A DNA stretch of 64,000 bases from Notolepis coatsorum (GCA_963971535.1 OZ020585.1:21503958-21567957); one strand, 5' to 3'. Shown: positions 34,201 to 49,100, numbered from the stretch's first letter. Notes: generated from the sequence alone by a model not told the origin. Numbers and translations are program-made.

Positions 34201-37200
34201 GGCAGAGAACTGGCTGCTTATCCAGGGTGGCCGATCCCATGTGAGGCTGCACCCGAGGAGCCCCAGAGCCGACGAGCGAGTGGACCTGCATACCGGATTA
34301 TTCTACCGACGACAGCCCGCCTTCCCAGGCACGGATTATGCTTTGTGTACAGTGATTATTCCATGGATAAAGACCCCCGACACTGCCGTGTGTTGGAACC
34401 CCCCCCCCTGGAGAGGACGCAAGGTGAGGAGACGCTCTGCAAGACGAGGTCGCTTCACGTCTCTCCCCCGTGGACCGGAGAGAGCCGGCTCACAGAGAGT
34501 CCACCTGCTTTCATCTGTGGTCCAAGGATCGCTGGCGCACCGAGCTGCACTACTGTGGGTTCACCCAGGATACCCTTAGCCGGACGAGGCAGCCAGACTC
34601 TACCCCCCCCCCCCCCTCCTACTCCTGTTGTCTTACAAGCGACCGGATTAACCCCCCTAGTGTATCCAGTCTTATAATCATTAAAGTATCATTGCTGTTA
34701 TTCCTTAACTATTCCAGGTCGTATATTTACCACCTGCGCCATCAGAGATTGGACATTCTCTATTGATATACCGACGAATACTCTTTGCCATAAAAGTGCA
34801 TACTATTTCAATTCATAAATGTAATTAAGTGATTAAGTGCTTGCTCTACACACCATTGCTGTGTAGTAATAAACGCATACTTCGACTTCGTACATTTGTG
34901 TTGGATCCGTTTCATCTACGTGAGAGTGTTTATCATAATATATTTATGCCGAGTACTGAGTGGCCGAATATAAAGTACAAAGGTAGTGGTAGTAAGTATC
35001 ATATCTAGTAATACAGTCAGGGAATTGTACCCCTCAGTTACAGATATCGTTATCGTGATATCATTTTTGGCCATATCGCCCAGCCCTAGTTAATTGTGCA
35101 ATTAGTCGGGGATTGACTCCCACAATGGCTAATAGGGAGGTGTAGTCTGACCCATGCGGTCCACCCGTATAGGAATTTATCATTGGGAAAATGTATTATC
35201 GACTATTATATATTTCAATAATTCTGCCTCATGAACATTGGCAAGCTTTCCATTTTTGCACAAAATGAGTTCCCTTCTATCACTAACATTATTGTTTAAG
35301 CATTTTTTGGTTGAAATAAAATGTGTTATAAGGTTGTTTAATTTGTCCTTAACTCATTCAGCGCCAGACCCAATGATAGTCGGGTTATCTCGCCAACGGT
35401 TGAGCGCCATACCCGAGTATAGTCGGGTTTTCATATTTTTTTTCTTTTATTCGATTTTTTTCTTTTATTCGATTCTATGCAATGTCACGGACCTTGGTGT
35501 TACCATAGGAAATCATTCTGAGATCGCTAGAGTGCAATACCGGCCGCATCCTGCTAGGTGTCAGTATCATCCACCCTTTGAAACCCTTTTTCACACTGGG
35601 TGTTACATCTAATTTCCTCCGGGTGGACAATTTTGGTCCAAGCAAGTCTAGCGGTTCACCTGATCACATTGGAACGTGTCCATGGCCCCTCGATGCATGT
35701 GTTGTGCCGGATTATGTCGGGGACCCGATGGACACCAATACTGGAAATCGCGATCAGACAATTGGAATATTATTTTTGGGATACCTCCTAGTAAAGGTAA
35801 GGACTATACATGTACATCAATCCTACTTTGATCTAAACATGATTTCACATCGATCGCAACGATCATATGTAACATACTCCAAAACGTATGCCGTTGCTGA
35901 CGATCAAAGCATAAAAAAACGACCCCCCCCCCCACGTTCATGCATTAATGATGAAACATAATACCTATTATATTATTATAAATAGTAGCGTGTCCAGGCG
36001 AGCAACGCCAACGCTTTTAGCTAAATTTACATATAGCTCCATAGCACAGTTACCAGGAATTAGCCAGGATCACTCTGAAACTATACAATATTCACCACGG
36101 GATAACACGCAAACGTATACATAAAAACATTTATTCTTTTTCACATGTTGAACGATGGATAGTTAATGTCAAATGAGCCATAGTATTGTCTCCATAGCTA
36201 TAATATAGAATATAGATATAGCCCTGAAAACACAGCAATGCCCAGTGAAAATCCCTATTTCTTAAAGCGGTGGCGCAGTAGGTACAAGGATAGCTAAAGC
36301 GGCTGGCACCCAAAGTGTTAAAAAAGAACTACACTTACCAGTCGTTCAGTGCTGTCGCCTAATACACTCTGGGGCAAAGCACTGCACCATGCCGGCTAGC
36401 TACTAACGTTACGTAAAAAACATTATAAACTATATACACTATGTACAACGAAACAATGATTTACATTAGTATTTACAGTGATTTAATATGCAGTGAAATA
36501 ACATTATACGATTTAAATTATAAATACAAATATGGTAACTTGGTTGTGGCTTTTAAAAATGGTGGTTCAGATTCAGGGTCAGTTATTTTCCCATTGTACG
36601 AATTGTTAAGCTTATGGAATGTAAGGGAAATCTGATCCTAGGGACTAAAGCCTGGAGTCTACACTGTGGTGACATCAGTCAGCAGCGCCAAAGTGAAGTG
36701 AGTTCCTCATTGAACGAAAACGTAAACATTGTTATTTTGCTACTTTTACGATTAATTGCGGATTGTTTCATGTTGAGCTATAGATTGTGGATGAATACAC
36801 ACAGAAAGGTACACCATTTCAATGGGGACCAGCTTGGGCCCAAGTGTATCGGCAGGTAATAAACCTTGGCCCATTTAGAATGTACATGTTGTCATGTTTG
36901 AAAAGGTCTATAATGCTTACTAGTAAGTCGAGTTGTACCATTACCTGACTTCTCTCCCTCTCTAGACCCAGTGTACATAGACAGTATGACTTCTCTCCCT
37001 CTCTAGACCCAGTGTACATAGACAGTATGACTTACCTGGCTTCTCTCCGTCTCTAGACCCACTTCCCAGTGTATATAAACAACCAACGGACAGACAAAGA
37101 AACAAAACAACACGTCAACAAGCAAGGCAAGAGTCGGAGTGAGTCAGGGAAGGCCAGGGAGTATAGATGGGTTTTGAGTAGGGATGTCCGATATTATCGG

Positions 37201-39712
37201 CCTACCGATATTGGCATTAAAATGTGGTATCTGAAATGATCGGTATCGGTTTTCAAAACATTTATTTACCCAGGCAAGCAAGTAAGAACAAATTCTGATT
37301 TTATTTATTGTCAAAAGTATACATAATGTTGTTAATTCCACGACAAGAGATGTGTAATGTTAATTACCTGAAATTATTCCGTTCGGTGTATCGGTAAAAA
37401 AGCCAATATCGAACATCCCTAGTTTTGAGTTTAGATTTAAAAGACTCTATGGAGGGGGCAGATTTGATGGACATGGGGGATGCTGTTCCAGAGGTCAGGG
37501 GCTGCGACAGCAAAAGCACTCTCCCCCCTAGACTTGAAATTGAACCTATGGGTGGTTAGCCGATCTGAGGGCCCTGACGTTGGTATAGGGCAGTGGTGCC
37601 CAACCAGTCGATTGCGATCGACAGGTAGATCGCGGGCTGATTTCAAGTAGATCTCGATTAATAAAATTAGATTATAATTTTTTTTTTTTTTTTTTTTTTT
37701 TTTGCAAAATCCTGCCTCTCCTTGTTAACTACAACAAGCAATGCTGTTTGTTATTTAAGATGAGGTTGGACTCGGCACTGACAGATTTGTGTTCATTATG
37801 CTGCTTTTATAAAGCCTCAAATGACTGCTTACAATATACAATTTTGGCTGGTAGCTCTCGGCTAGGTGGTAAATTAAAAAGTAGATCTTGGTTCAAAAAA
37901 GGTTGGGCACCCCTGGTATAGGGGGTGAGGAGGTCTGCTAGGTAAACAGGGGCCTTACCATTTAGGGCTTTGTAAACTAATAGGAGAACCTTGAATTATA
38001 TTCTAAAATGACGTAACCACTACACCTCCCTATACGAATGCAATCGCTTCTGTGATTTGATGTTTCCAAGTGAAACAGGAAATAATGTGTTTGGGGCGGG
38101 AGTTAATTGGGAGGGACTTGATTTGATTAACCAACAATGAAAGGACAATGGAGTAACGTTGATGCTAGCCTTCACTCCATTGTTCAATGAACAAATATTA
38201 TTTAAAAAAGAGTATTAAAGATGTCTCATCGTGTTTGATATCCTGGTCTTTGACGGTCTCGGCAACTATTGTTACTTCTTGCCAACTGAAGTAGAAACTG
38301 TGGCGCATTGCGCATTGTGGGATAGACCAGGAGGACTGAACGATATCCAACATGAAGGCAGCCGGCAGACATATTTAATACCTTTGTCCGTTGACAAAAA
38401 CCTTTATATGATCAGAGTTGGCAGAGTGAAAATCAATGTCCATGATATCATATTTTATTGGATATTCTTTTATGTGCACCTCCAAGTGCAGAATGGATCA
38501 GTGAGAAAATATTGACACCGGTAAATGAATAGAGAAGAGTGGAATCTTGTTATAAAGGTATGAGAAAAAGCCAATTTCTTCCATTTCTTGATACACAGCT
38601 GAACACACAGGCACATTAAGTAACGAGATGTTAAAGTATATTTTCCCTCCCACTTCATGGGCACTTTAATATTTATTTAATAGGATTTCTAAAATACCGG
38701 TTTAGGTCTGCCACAATATTATGCCACCCAGTTAGAGTTGAAACAACTCAATTGACTTGACCTTGGTGACTGGATTTATCAGATCAAATATTGAGCAAAT
38801 CGGTAACGACATGTTTACTTGGGTTCTTGCGAGCTTTTACAAGAGCTTTTGTTGCCGTAGGTAACCGGATTTGGGGAAAGGAGCTAAAGGGGATTCAGCT
38901 CGCTCATGTGGTCTGGTCTCCAGACAGTAAGATCCTCCTCTTCGGCATGGCCAACGGGGAAGTACACATCTACGACAACCAAGGAAACTTCATAGTGAGT
39001 GGATGGATTTCTTTTCTCATATCATCATAGTAATTAGGAATTTATTTCTTGGCCTATTCCTCTGAGACACACACACCTGTAGGCACTTTGTCACCCGTGA
39101 GGGAAAACTACATGCAAACCACCTTTTCGTATTATGTTATGACATTTCTAAATGTATTCAAATAGTCCCAACACATATGGTAAACATAGTATATACACAC
39201 ACATAACCCATTGGCAACAGTCAGTCCGTCATTGTGTCACAAGCAAATACATTCAGACTGCACTATCAACCTTTTCTACCTCAGCAAGTTTCATCTTCTC
39301 ATGTCAGTGATAATTGTTTTCTGTAATTCAGTGACAGGACTTGAAAACATCCACCATTTTTTGCATGTAATAAGTCTTGAAGCCATCTGTAACAGTGTTG
39401 GTCTGTCTGTCCCCACAAACGTAGACCAATGAGAACTGATGATTTCACTGACTTCACACTGAAACAGTTATGCCAGCCAGCCAGCAGAGCAAGCCACCTA
39501 GCTCTGCCATGACAAGAATTCATTCAATTCATGGAAATAAATGGGATACAAAATGTACAATAGTTTTGTATGCCAAAAACCAAGCTACATTCACCATCAA
39601 CACACAGGAGCGTTGTCATATTTTCTTTGATAACAGAAGTAGATAAATGTGGATGAGGAAGTGGATAAATGACATGATTAGCATAATGTTTACTAGTCAT
39701 TATTTAGGCTAC

Positions 39713-39792
<80 letters not shown>

Positions 39793-41895
39793 TTTGTATA
39801 GCATACAGAAAAGTGCTTCACAACAGTGGAAAATACAGGCATAAGCGAGCATAAAAAAAGATAAAAAAGATAGAGGTAGCAAGGTAAGGTAAATCACAGT
39901 GTTTCACATTAGGATCTAGCATCCCAATAGGCTCTCTGTTTACAGTTTCATTCAGTAATAAAAATAGAATAGACTTAATCACAGTGTTTCACATTAGGAT
40001 CTAGCATCCCAATAGGCTCTCTGTTTACAGTTTCATTCAGTAATACAAATAATAAAAATAGAATAGACTAAATCACAGTGTTTCACATTAGGATCTAGCA
40101 TCCCAATAGGCTCTCTGTTTACAGTTTCATTCAGTAATACAAAAAAAAAAAAAAAAAAAAGTGCAGTTTGATTCAGTTTAAAAATAGGCTAAAAATAATA
40201 AAATAGAACAGACATACAACAGGGTATTTAATATACAACAGAGCAGTGCATCAGTGAAAAGTAATTACAACAGAGCAGCACTTTGGATATAGCATACTTT
40301 TATGGATATTCTTGCATTAGCAAACAACTGCCAAAGTCTGACACAAGCTTACTTAACACTTTGAGTGCCACTCACGGCTTTTCTCTGGTTTATGCCCCGA
40401 CCGTTGAATGCCACGGTCACGAGTATTCTCGGGTATTTCTTTTATTTAATTTTTTATTAGCGATCTGAAATCATATTGCATCACGCGAGCCTACCGTTGG
40501 AGATCCAGGGACCGCCGGACGCTCAGATGTGAAAAAAGTGCCCCCTATCGTCTCCCAGATGGTAAATCACCCTTTTGGAATGGACTCAATGAAGTGAATG
40601 GGAGAACTGATTTCTGACTCCACATTTGACTTCTCACTGATGCAGCCGGGGTCTACCAGAGTTCATTCTGGATACTGTACACACGATGGATCAATACATT
40701 TATCGATTTTTTCGAATGGCGATCGGAAATTGGAATAAACCATTTGGATACCATCTGACCTCAGGTAAGGAATCTATGTTATCAGTGTTAGGATAATCAG
40801 ACTCGTTTTCACGGAGATATAAGCGTTTATGTGATATGTGATATGGCTGTTTTGACTGTAAAAGCCATGAGGAAATAAGAGCAGCGATTATCAGCGCACG
40901 GCACGAGCGTGCGTGCGCACACATATACTATCGATCATCTAGCGTTTATTTCAAAATGATTCATAAATAGGCCGACAAATGACAACGTTCTGGAATATTC
41001 CAGTAAAAGGCGATTATCATAGGCATGGGTTGTTTTTCCCCGGAAAACGGGTGCTTTTCAAAATGCTATCAAACGGAAATGAAGCGATAAAAATACAATC
41101 TGCCTTGCCAATGTTGACTGGAAAATGAGTCTTTGATAAGCGACGGGCAGATTAGACACATAGCCATAATTTAAAACATAGATTAGGCGATATTAACGTT
41201 AACATTGGCCGTGGATGGTGGCATTCAACGGGGTAAAAAGGAAAACACGGCCGGCACTGAAAGTGTTAATGTTGCTTACTCATTGCAGCTAGATAAGATG
41301 ATTTCATAGTTTTGCACCTACTCATTCAGTTTGCTAATCTGATGTTAACTGGCTAAATTGGCTTGATATCGCTAGAACATTGGCTGATTTCTCATCACTT
41401 CTCATGAATTAGCAAAAAAAGAAAAAGAAAACGAAACCCGTTTGATACATTCAGCTGCTTAGTTAGACTATGGATCTTGTTTGCTCTTCATTCTGTTGCA
41501 GATGAAAATGACCATCAGATGTCTGAGCAACGTGACGGGAGCGTTCAGCATAGCGGGGATCCACTGGTATGCAGGGGCGGAGGGCTACGTTGAGCCGGAC
41601 TGCCCCTGTCTCGCCATCTGCTTTGACAATGGGAGGTGCCAGATCATGCGCTACGAGAATGACGAAAGTAAGTGAATACCAAGCCCCTCACCCAAAAAGG
41701 CCTGATGTGGGCCCTTTGGGTTAGGGTCGGATGGTGCTAGAATCTTTCCACTGTATTGTACATTTCCACAATGTTTTTCTTCACATAATTATTATGTGTA
41801 TATTACTATTTTATTGTACCTCTATACTCTCAACGTTTTCTGTCATGTGTGAAACACTTTGTAACTTTGTTTTGAAAAGGGAAGTATAGATTACG

Positions 41896-41990
<95 letters not shown>

Positions 41991-44900
41991 GACCTTTTCA
42001 GAATAATTCTATAAGCTAGGGGACCAGCTTGGGCCCAAGTGTATCGGCAGGTAATAAACATTGGCCCATTTAGAATGTACATGTTGTCATGTTTGAAAAG
42101 GTCTATAATGCTTACTAGTAAGTCGAGTTGTACCATTACCTGGCTTCTCTCCCTCTCTAGACCCAGTGTACATAGACAGTCTGGCTTCTCTCTCTCTCTA
42201 GACCCAGTGTACATAGACAGTCTGGCTTCTCTCTCTCTCTAGACCCCAGTGTACATAGACAGTCTGGCTTCTCTCCCTCTCTAGACCCAGTGTACATAGA
42301 CAGTCTGGCTTCTCTCTCTCTCTAGACCCAGTGTACATAGACAGTCTGGCTTCTCTCCCTCTCTAGACCCCAGTGTACATAGACAGTCTGGCTTCTCTCC
42401 CTCTCTAGACCCAGTGTACATAGACAGTCTGGCTTCTCTCCCTCTCTAGACCCAGTGTACATAGACAGTCTGGCTTCTCTCCCTCTCTACATCCAGTGTA
42501 CATAGACAGTCTGGCTTCTCTCCCTCTCTAGACCCAGTGTACATAGACAGTCTGGCTTCTCTCCCTCTCTACATCCAGTGTACATAGACAGTCTGGCTTC
42601 TCTCCCTCTCTAGACCCAGTGTACATAGACAGTATGACTTCTCTCCCTCTCTAGACCCAGTGTACATAGACAGTCTGACTTCTCTCCCTCTCTAGACCCA
42701 GTGTACATAGACAGTCTGACTTCTCTCCCTCTCTAGACCCAGTGTACATAGACAGTATGACTTCTCTCCCCCTCTAGACCCAGTGTACATAGACAGTCTG
42801 GCTTCTCTCCCTCTCTACATCCAGTGTACATAGACAGTCTGGCTTCTCTCCCTCTCTAGACCCAGTGTACATAGACAGTCTGGCTTCTCTCCCTCTCTAG
42901 ACCCAGTGTACATAGACAGTCTGGCTTCTCTCCCCCTATAGACCCAGTGTACATAGACAGTCTGATGAACTTGGTGAGCATCCAGTGGAATCAGTGTGGC
43001 AGTGTGCTGGCTGTGGCCGGCTCCCTCAGAGCCGCCAGCGTGGAGAAGGAGATCAACGTGGTGCAGTTCTACACGCCGTTCGGGGAGGTGAGACGCAAAG
43101 GCTCCTCAGCCGCAATGCAGTGAATGTACAGGAATTTGTCTTGGTGACAATGGTGCAAAGACGTGACGGTAACACACCAAGTTCCACAGTACGAAAGACG
43201 TTTGTGGTACAATGACAACAGGACCTCACATACAGTGCACACAGGGACGGCACCACAAACGTATAGGTGTCTCTCTCCAAAATACAATTGAATGGACAAA
43301 AAAGGACACTAACAGGACCTTGTCATCCCAACGGAGCATGCCCCACCGGCATGTATATTGTCTTAAAGGGGCACTTGCACATAATCTCACACACATCCAA
43401 AAACTCTCAAAACAGTTTTGCACACGTTCATTTAGTTTGACAGTTTTTGAGAGTAAATGCATTTCAATATGGCCACGAGTGATGTACATTGGGCACATTG
43501 AATCCTTGCGTTGTGTTAATTGCAGCTCAATTAAACAATTTACTCTCAATAACCGTCATACTAAATGAATGTGTGTAAAACCGTTTTGGATGTTTTTGGA
43601 TGTGTGTGAGATTATGTGTAAAACATTTTATTTTCTTTCACAAACACAGCGAGGTCTTTGCTCTCATGTCGATTCTTTCTCAACAGCATCTGAGAACTCT
43701 TAAAGTCCCCGGGAAGCAGATGACAGCCGTGGCCTGGGAGGGGGGGGGCCTCCGCATCGGCCTGGCAGTGGACTCCTACCTCTACTTTGCCAACATTAGG
43801 CCAGATTACAAGGTAGGCTTCCTTGAGTTTCTTCCAGGTTTGGTGGATTATTCCAATCTCATCTCTGACTTTAAAAGGGATATTTCACTTTTTTCACAAA
43901 AATATCAGCAGTCTTATCTCTATCTAAAGTAATCTACAAGTAAGCTAGCGATTCACTTTCATTCATTTTGAGGACCGTGTCAACATATCATACTTCTGAT
44001 TCTGAAGCATAAACAAAGTATAGAGCTATATTATTCTGTGTAATACATTTTTCAGTGTCAAAAGTGTCAAATTGTTTTCTTAGCTAATTATCAGTAAAGG
44101 AACTATTTCTCACTTGAGGTGTAGTTTGACCAACAGTTTTCTTTACTGAATGTTTGGAATCTTTCCTCCAGCAAGGCAGCACATAACCATGGTAACCACT
44201 CCCCAAACATTTCATGCAAGGCAAAGATACACAACACACTCAAACGTACAACCAACCGGATCTGCTTTTATTTTTCAAATGTAAACACACGTCAAATGCC
44301 AAAACAATCAACTATGATTGACTCAGAATTGTCTGTTTTATTGAAATCTGCACAGCAGTAGTTTGTTTATACTTCAGAAGTATGATATTTAGACTATAGG
44401 TCCCCAAAATCAATTAATGCGAATAAGACAGACAAATGTATTACACAGAATAATATAGCTGTATACTTTGTTTATACTTCAGTATTTAGACACGATCTTC
44501 AAAGTGAATGGAAGTAAGGAGCCTGACACTTGTGTTGACAGCAGTGGTCACTAATTTACTTACTTGTAGATTACCTTAGATAGAGGTAAGACTGCTGAAA
44601 CTTGACAAGTTCTACTAAAGTGAAATATCCCTTTAAGTAGAGTTTTTTTTCTTTGAATGTAGGTTGACAAAAGGGGTGGTGTGAGCCTTTTTGCTTCATG
44701 TAACCAAAGATATTGCTCTGATTGGAGCAGACTAGGCAGGACTGTAATACCCCCAAAATATCCATCCAAAAGAAAAATCAGTCGGCTGTGGATGGAAGTT
44801 GGACTCTGTTTTTATTAACAAATCAGAAAGCGGTCTAGCCGAGGTCAGGTCTAGTCTTCTCAAAGTGAACCCACACTAACCAACAGTTCGATACCTCTCC

Positions 44901-46098
44901 TCCCGTCCCGTTCTCCGTGTTTCCCTCTCCAACCAGTGGGGCTACTGCTCCAGCACGGTGGTGTACGCCTACACCAAGCCGGAGCGCCAGGAGTACTGCG
45001 TGGTATTCTGGGACACCAAGAACAACGAGAAGTTTGTCAAGTATGTGAAGAGCCTGATGTCCATCACCACCTCAGGAGACTTCTGCATCCTGGCCACCAA
45101 GGCAGACGAGTCGCACCCACAGGTACCGTTACACCCCCTGTGCTGTCGAGGTCTCGTGAGAAAACCCAATCCACCACAGGAAAAATACCTTATGTTATAG
45201 CCATGAGTAATATATTTACGTGTTGTATATGTCATATATTTACTTTTTGTATCGGCAAAAGTCCAAAACAAACCATGACCGGGAGACAAACCAACAATGT
45301 GGTCGCGGGCGAGTTCCTCTCACCACTAGACTAAACCACCCACCCTGATACAAACACAGTAATACTATGATTGTGGTTTGTTTTAATGTTTAAGTTAGCG
45401 CTATGGTTAAGGTTAGGGTTCGACAGTTAGGGTTAGGGTTCGCCTCCCATGCAAGCACCCCCAGGTTCGTTCCCCAGCAAGGGAACTCAAACATTTTCTG
45501 AAAACATTAAAAGCTTACATAATGTACTATGTGTAAAATATTTCCTGTGGTTTATTTATTTTTTTATTTACATTTTAAACAAGATCAGACTGGCTATCAT
45601 GGTAGGTAGATAGATAGATGGGTGAGTAGATGGGTGGGCAGATTCTTATTTTCATGTGGGGGAATCCACTTCCTTTTAGATTTTGTCTTTATTGTTTATA
45701 TTGCCTTGCTCATACAACTTGGTTTAATCCAAAAAGTCAGTTAGGAAACAAGATATTCAGGGACATTCATTATTCTCCCGGTTTGCATGTCAGAGTGATC
45801 AGGAACATAAACACACCAGCTGGATGTCGAAGCTATGGAAGGCGGTTGGGGTCAAAAAGGGTAATGCGATTAATTGCGTTATTGCTTATTTAACGGGTTA
45901 CGGCTTTCTAATGAATCTAAAAAAAAATATGAACATGTTAATATCGACAGCCAGATCTTTATAGATCATCTAAGCAGTGTTTCTCAACTGGTGGGTCGCG
46001 ACCCAAAAGTGGGCCATTTTGAGTGGGTCACGGATGTGTGTGTAAAAGTGTAAAAAAAAAAGTTAAAAAAAATATATATATATATATATTCTTTTTTA

Positions 46099-46132
<34 letters not shown>

Positions 46133-49100
46133 ACTACCTATCTTTGTGAAAGTGGCTTCTCAGCTCTGGTCCAGCTGAAGACAAAGCAGAGGAACAGATT
46201 GGACATTGAGCATGACCTCAGAGTTGCTTTGTCTACCATCACCCCAGATTTTGAGACTCTTGTCAGGAGCAAACAACATCCCCAGTTATCCCATTAGTTC
46301 CCTGGGATGTTAAGCTAAGAAGTCTGCTAAGAAGGATATATTATTTATTATTATTTTATTTCATTGTGTTTTTAGCCCTAGTTGCACTTTTGTTGCAACC
46401 CTGCAGTTATCCCATTAGTTCCCCCAAACTTAGGTCTGTTATGTTAAGCTAAGAAATCTGCTAAGAAGCATAATTATTTATTATTTTATTTCATTGGGTT
46501 TTTAGCCCTAGTTGCACTTTTGTTGCACTTTTTTGTGTTTATTTCATGTTTTTAACAGTGCATGAAAGATTGCGTATTACTGCAATTTTCTTTTTTAAAT
46601 AAATCATAGTGGTTAAAAAATTTGGGTCGCGACTTAATGACTAAGAAAAATGTTGGGTCCCGAGGCTAGACCAGTTGAGAACCACTGATCTAAGCACTGT
46701 TTACTGTAAGAGAAATAGCATGGAAGCTGTAATGATACTGGATCACATCCACATGTTTCTCTGCATGTCTCGCGCCCCTGTGTCTTTGTTTCTAATTCAT
46801 TGCTACAAAGGAGGATACTGAGACTGAGACTGGGAGTCGTGCCATGGTAAAGTACCAGTCAAAACCCACACACCCAAAATAAGGACCGTTTTGTTTTGTC
46901 ACATTACCATTCAGCGCTGAGGATAACGTGGCCCAATTAATGTCTGTTTTGCAGTACGTGTTGGTTCTGTGCAACTCCATTGGGACTCCACTGGATTCAA
47001 AGTACATCGACATCGGTGAGTTCGTTAGATTAACGGAAAGAAAAATGTCATTCCATGTCACGGAGAGCGATTTTTGATCGCACATCCTTTAATCGCTACT
47101 AGTCTTTTAACCTTATTTGACATGGTAGCAGTGCTGTAGTATTCAAGACCGGTGTTGTGCCGAAAAAGGACTGCCTGCCGAAATCGGACTGCCCCCACGT
47201 GACCTGTAACTGAGGGGTACAATTCCCTGACTGTATTGATAAGTATGGTATTATTAAACCACTACCTCTTGTACTTTAACTTCTGGCCATCCAGTACATG
47301 ATATAGATATGATGAACACTTTCCCACCTGATGAAACGAAGTCCACACAAATGTACAAATCGAATATTTAATATAGCAAAAGGTATATACAACGTTCACT
47401 TGTTTACATTTATGATTTGAAATGCACTTGTATGGCAAATGAGTATTCGTAGGTAAATCAACATTGAATGTCCAATCTCTGGTTACGCAGGGAGTAAGTA
47501 TACAACCCGGTTCTTTAGGAAACTATAGCGATGGTACTTAAATGATTATAGCTGGATACACTAAGGGGGGGGGGGGGGTCCCGCTGGTTGTAAGACAGTA
47601 GGAGGGGGGGGTTAGAAGAGCCGCTGGCGGTATCCCATCTGGCCGACGATTTCTTGGGAGAATTCAAAGTCTTGAACACGGTGCCCACAGAACCTCGGTC
47701 CGCAGATGAATACAGCTGGACCCTCTGGTGGACGGTAGCTGCCGGTCCACAACGGAGAGACGTGAGGCGACCTCACTGGTGTAGAGCGCCGTCTCACCTG
47801 GACTCGTCTCCGGGGGGTAGTTCCAACACTCAGCAGTGTTGGCCGTTATCCATGGAATAATCAAAGCACCCAAAGCATAATCCAAGCCGTGGAAGGCTCG
47901 CCGTCGTCCGGGTAAAGTAATCCAATGTACAGGTCTCCTCGTCCTGGCCCGGAGCTCCTCGGATGCAAGCACCACTAGTGGTCTGCCCAGCCTGGTTAAG
48001 ACTCCAAATAACGTCAGGAACGATGGGGGTACTGATAACTTTATAACTCTAACCGAACGATGCACTATACATAATAGACTATTATTAGCTTAATAGAAAT
48101 ACGTCCAACTCGACGGTATAGTGCCAAACTATGACAATTCAACTATTAATCCACACGATATCTCAATGCCTATTCTGAGGCCAAGTAGGCCTTACTGCAC
48201 CACACGTGCGTCGTGGGTGAGGCTTCGCGTCTGTTACTCGGTTGGAGGGTAAAGAACTAATGGACTAAAAGAAAGTTCTACTTTACTTGCGCCATATATA
48301 TATGCGCTGTGAACAAATAGTACCATTCGTATTTCGCCAGACGTATTCCTACGCGGAACCGGGCTTGCCACGACATGTTGGGCGGCACGATTGAACTTGA
48401 ACCTAGGGGTATGGCTGCTGGCGCCAGGTTCTCATCCAATGGTAGAATGAAACTATTATGGGCTGTTTAGTAGACTAAAGGGATATTCAGTGCATATTGT
48501 ACAAGGAATATACAGGGGATATCAAACGATATACAAATACTATTAAATATATATATATAAATAAATATATATATTCGGTTTAATCTGATCCTTCACAACA
48601 GCCGCCCCCTAATTAGTCCCACCTAATTAGCTAAGCAGAGACAGATTAACCGCACTGTCTACCACTCAAGGTCCGCTGTAAGGGTCAGTCAACTCACAAA
48701 GTCATGGGGTCATGGTCATCATCGATAGTATCTGGGAGTCGGGGCAGTTCTATTAGCCTCGCCACGGGTCGTGTGTAAGTTCGCCCTTGGACGAGTACTT
48801 CAGCTGCTCGGACCTTGCCATCGGCACCGGTGATCACTTTGCTTACGCGGCCAGCCGGCCACATAGCTCTGGGTAGTGACTGGTCGATAATCATGACGAC
48901 TGTTCCTTCTGTCAAATTGTCTCTCTCTTTTACCCACTTCTGGCGGGTCTGTAGAGACGGTAGGTAGTGGAGTAGGAAGCTGCTCCAAAACTTGTCAGCT
49001 AGTACTTGACTGTACCTCCACATTCTTCGGCCGTTCGCTTCTTCAGGCCTGTACATTGTCTGGGGTAGCGCGGGGTCCAGCCGCCCCATTAAGAGTGTGT

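Noticed and set aside
33842-34766. Several 60-110 codon frames around 34 kb
   Set aside because: All lie in the solo LTR and have no protein resemblance.
45400-45445. Telomere-like TTAGGG repeats
   Set aside because: Only three or four scattered copies of a common GGTTAGGGTT motif, not an interstitial telomere block.
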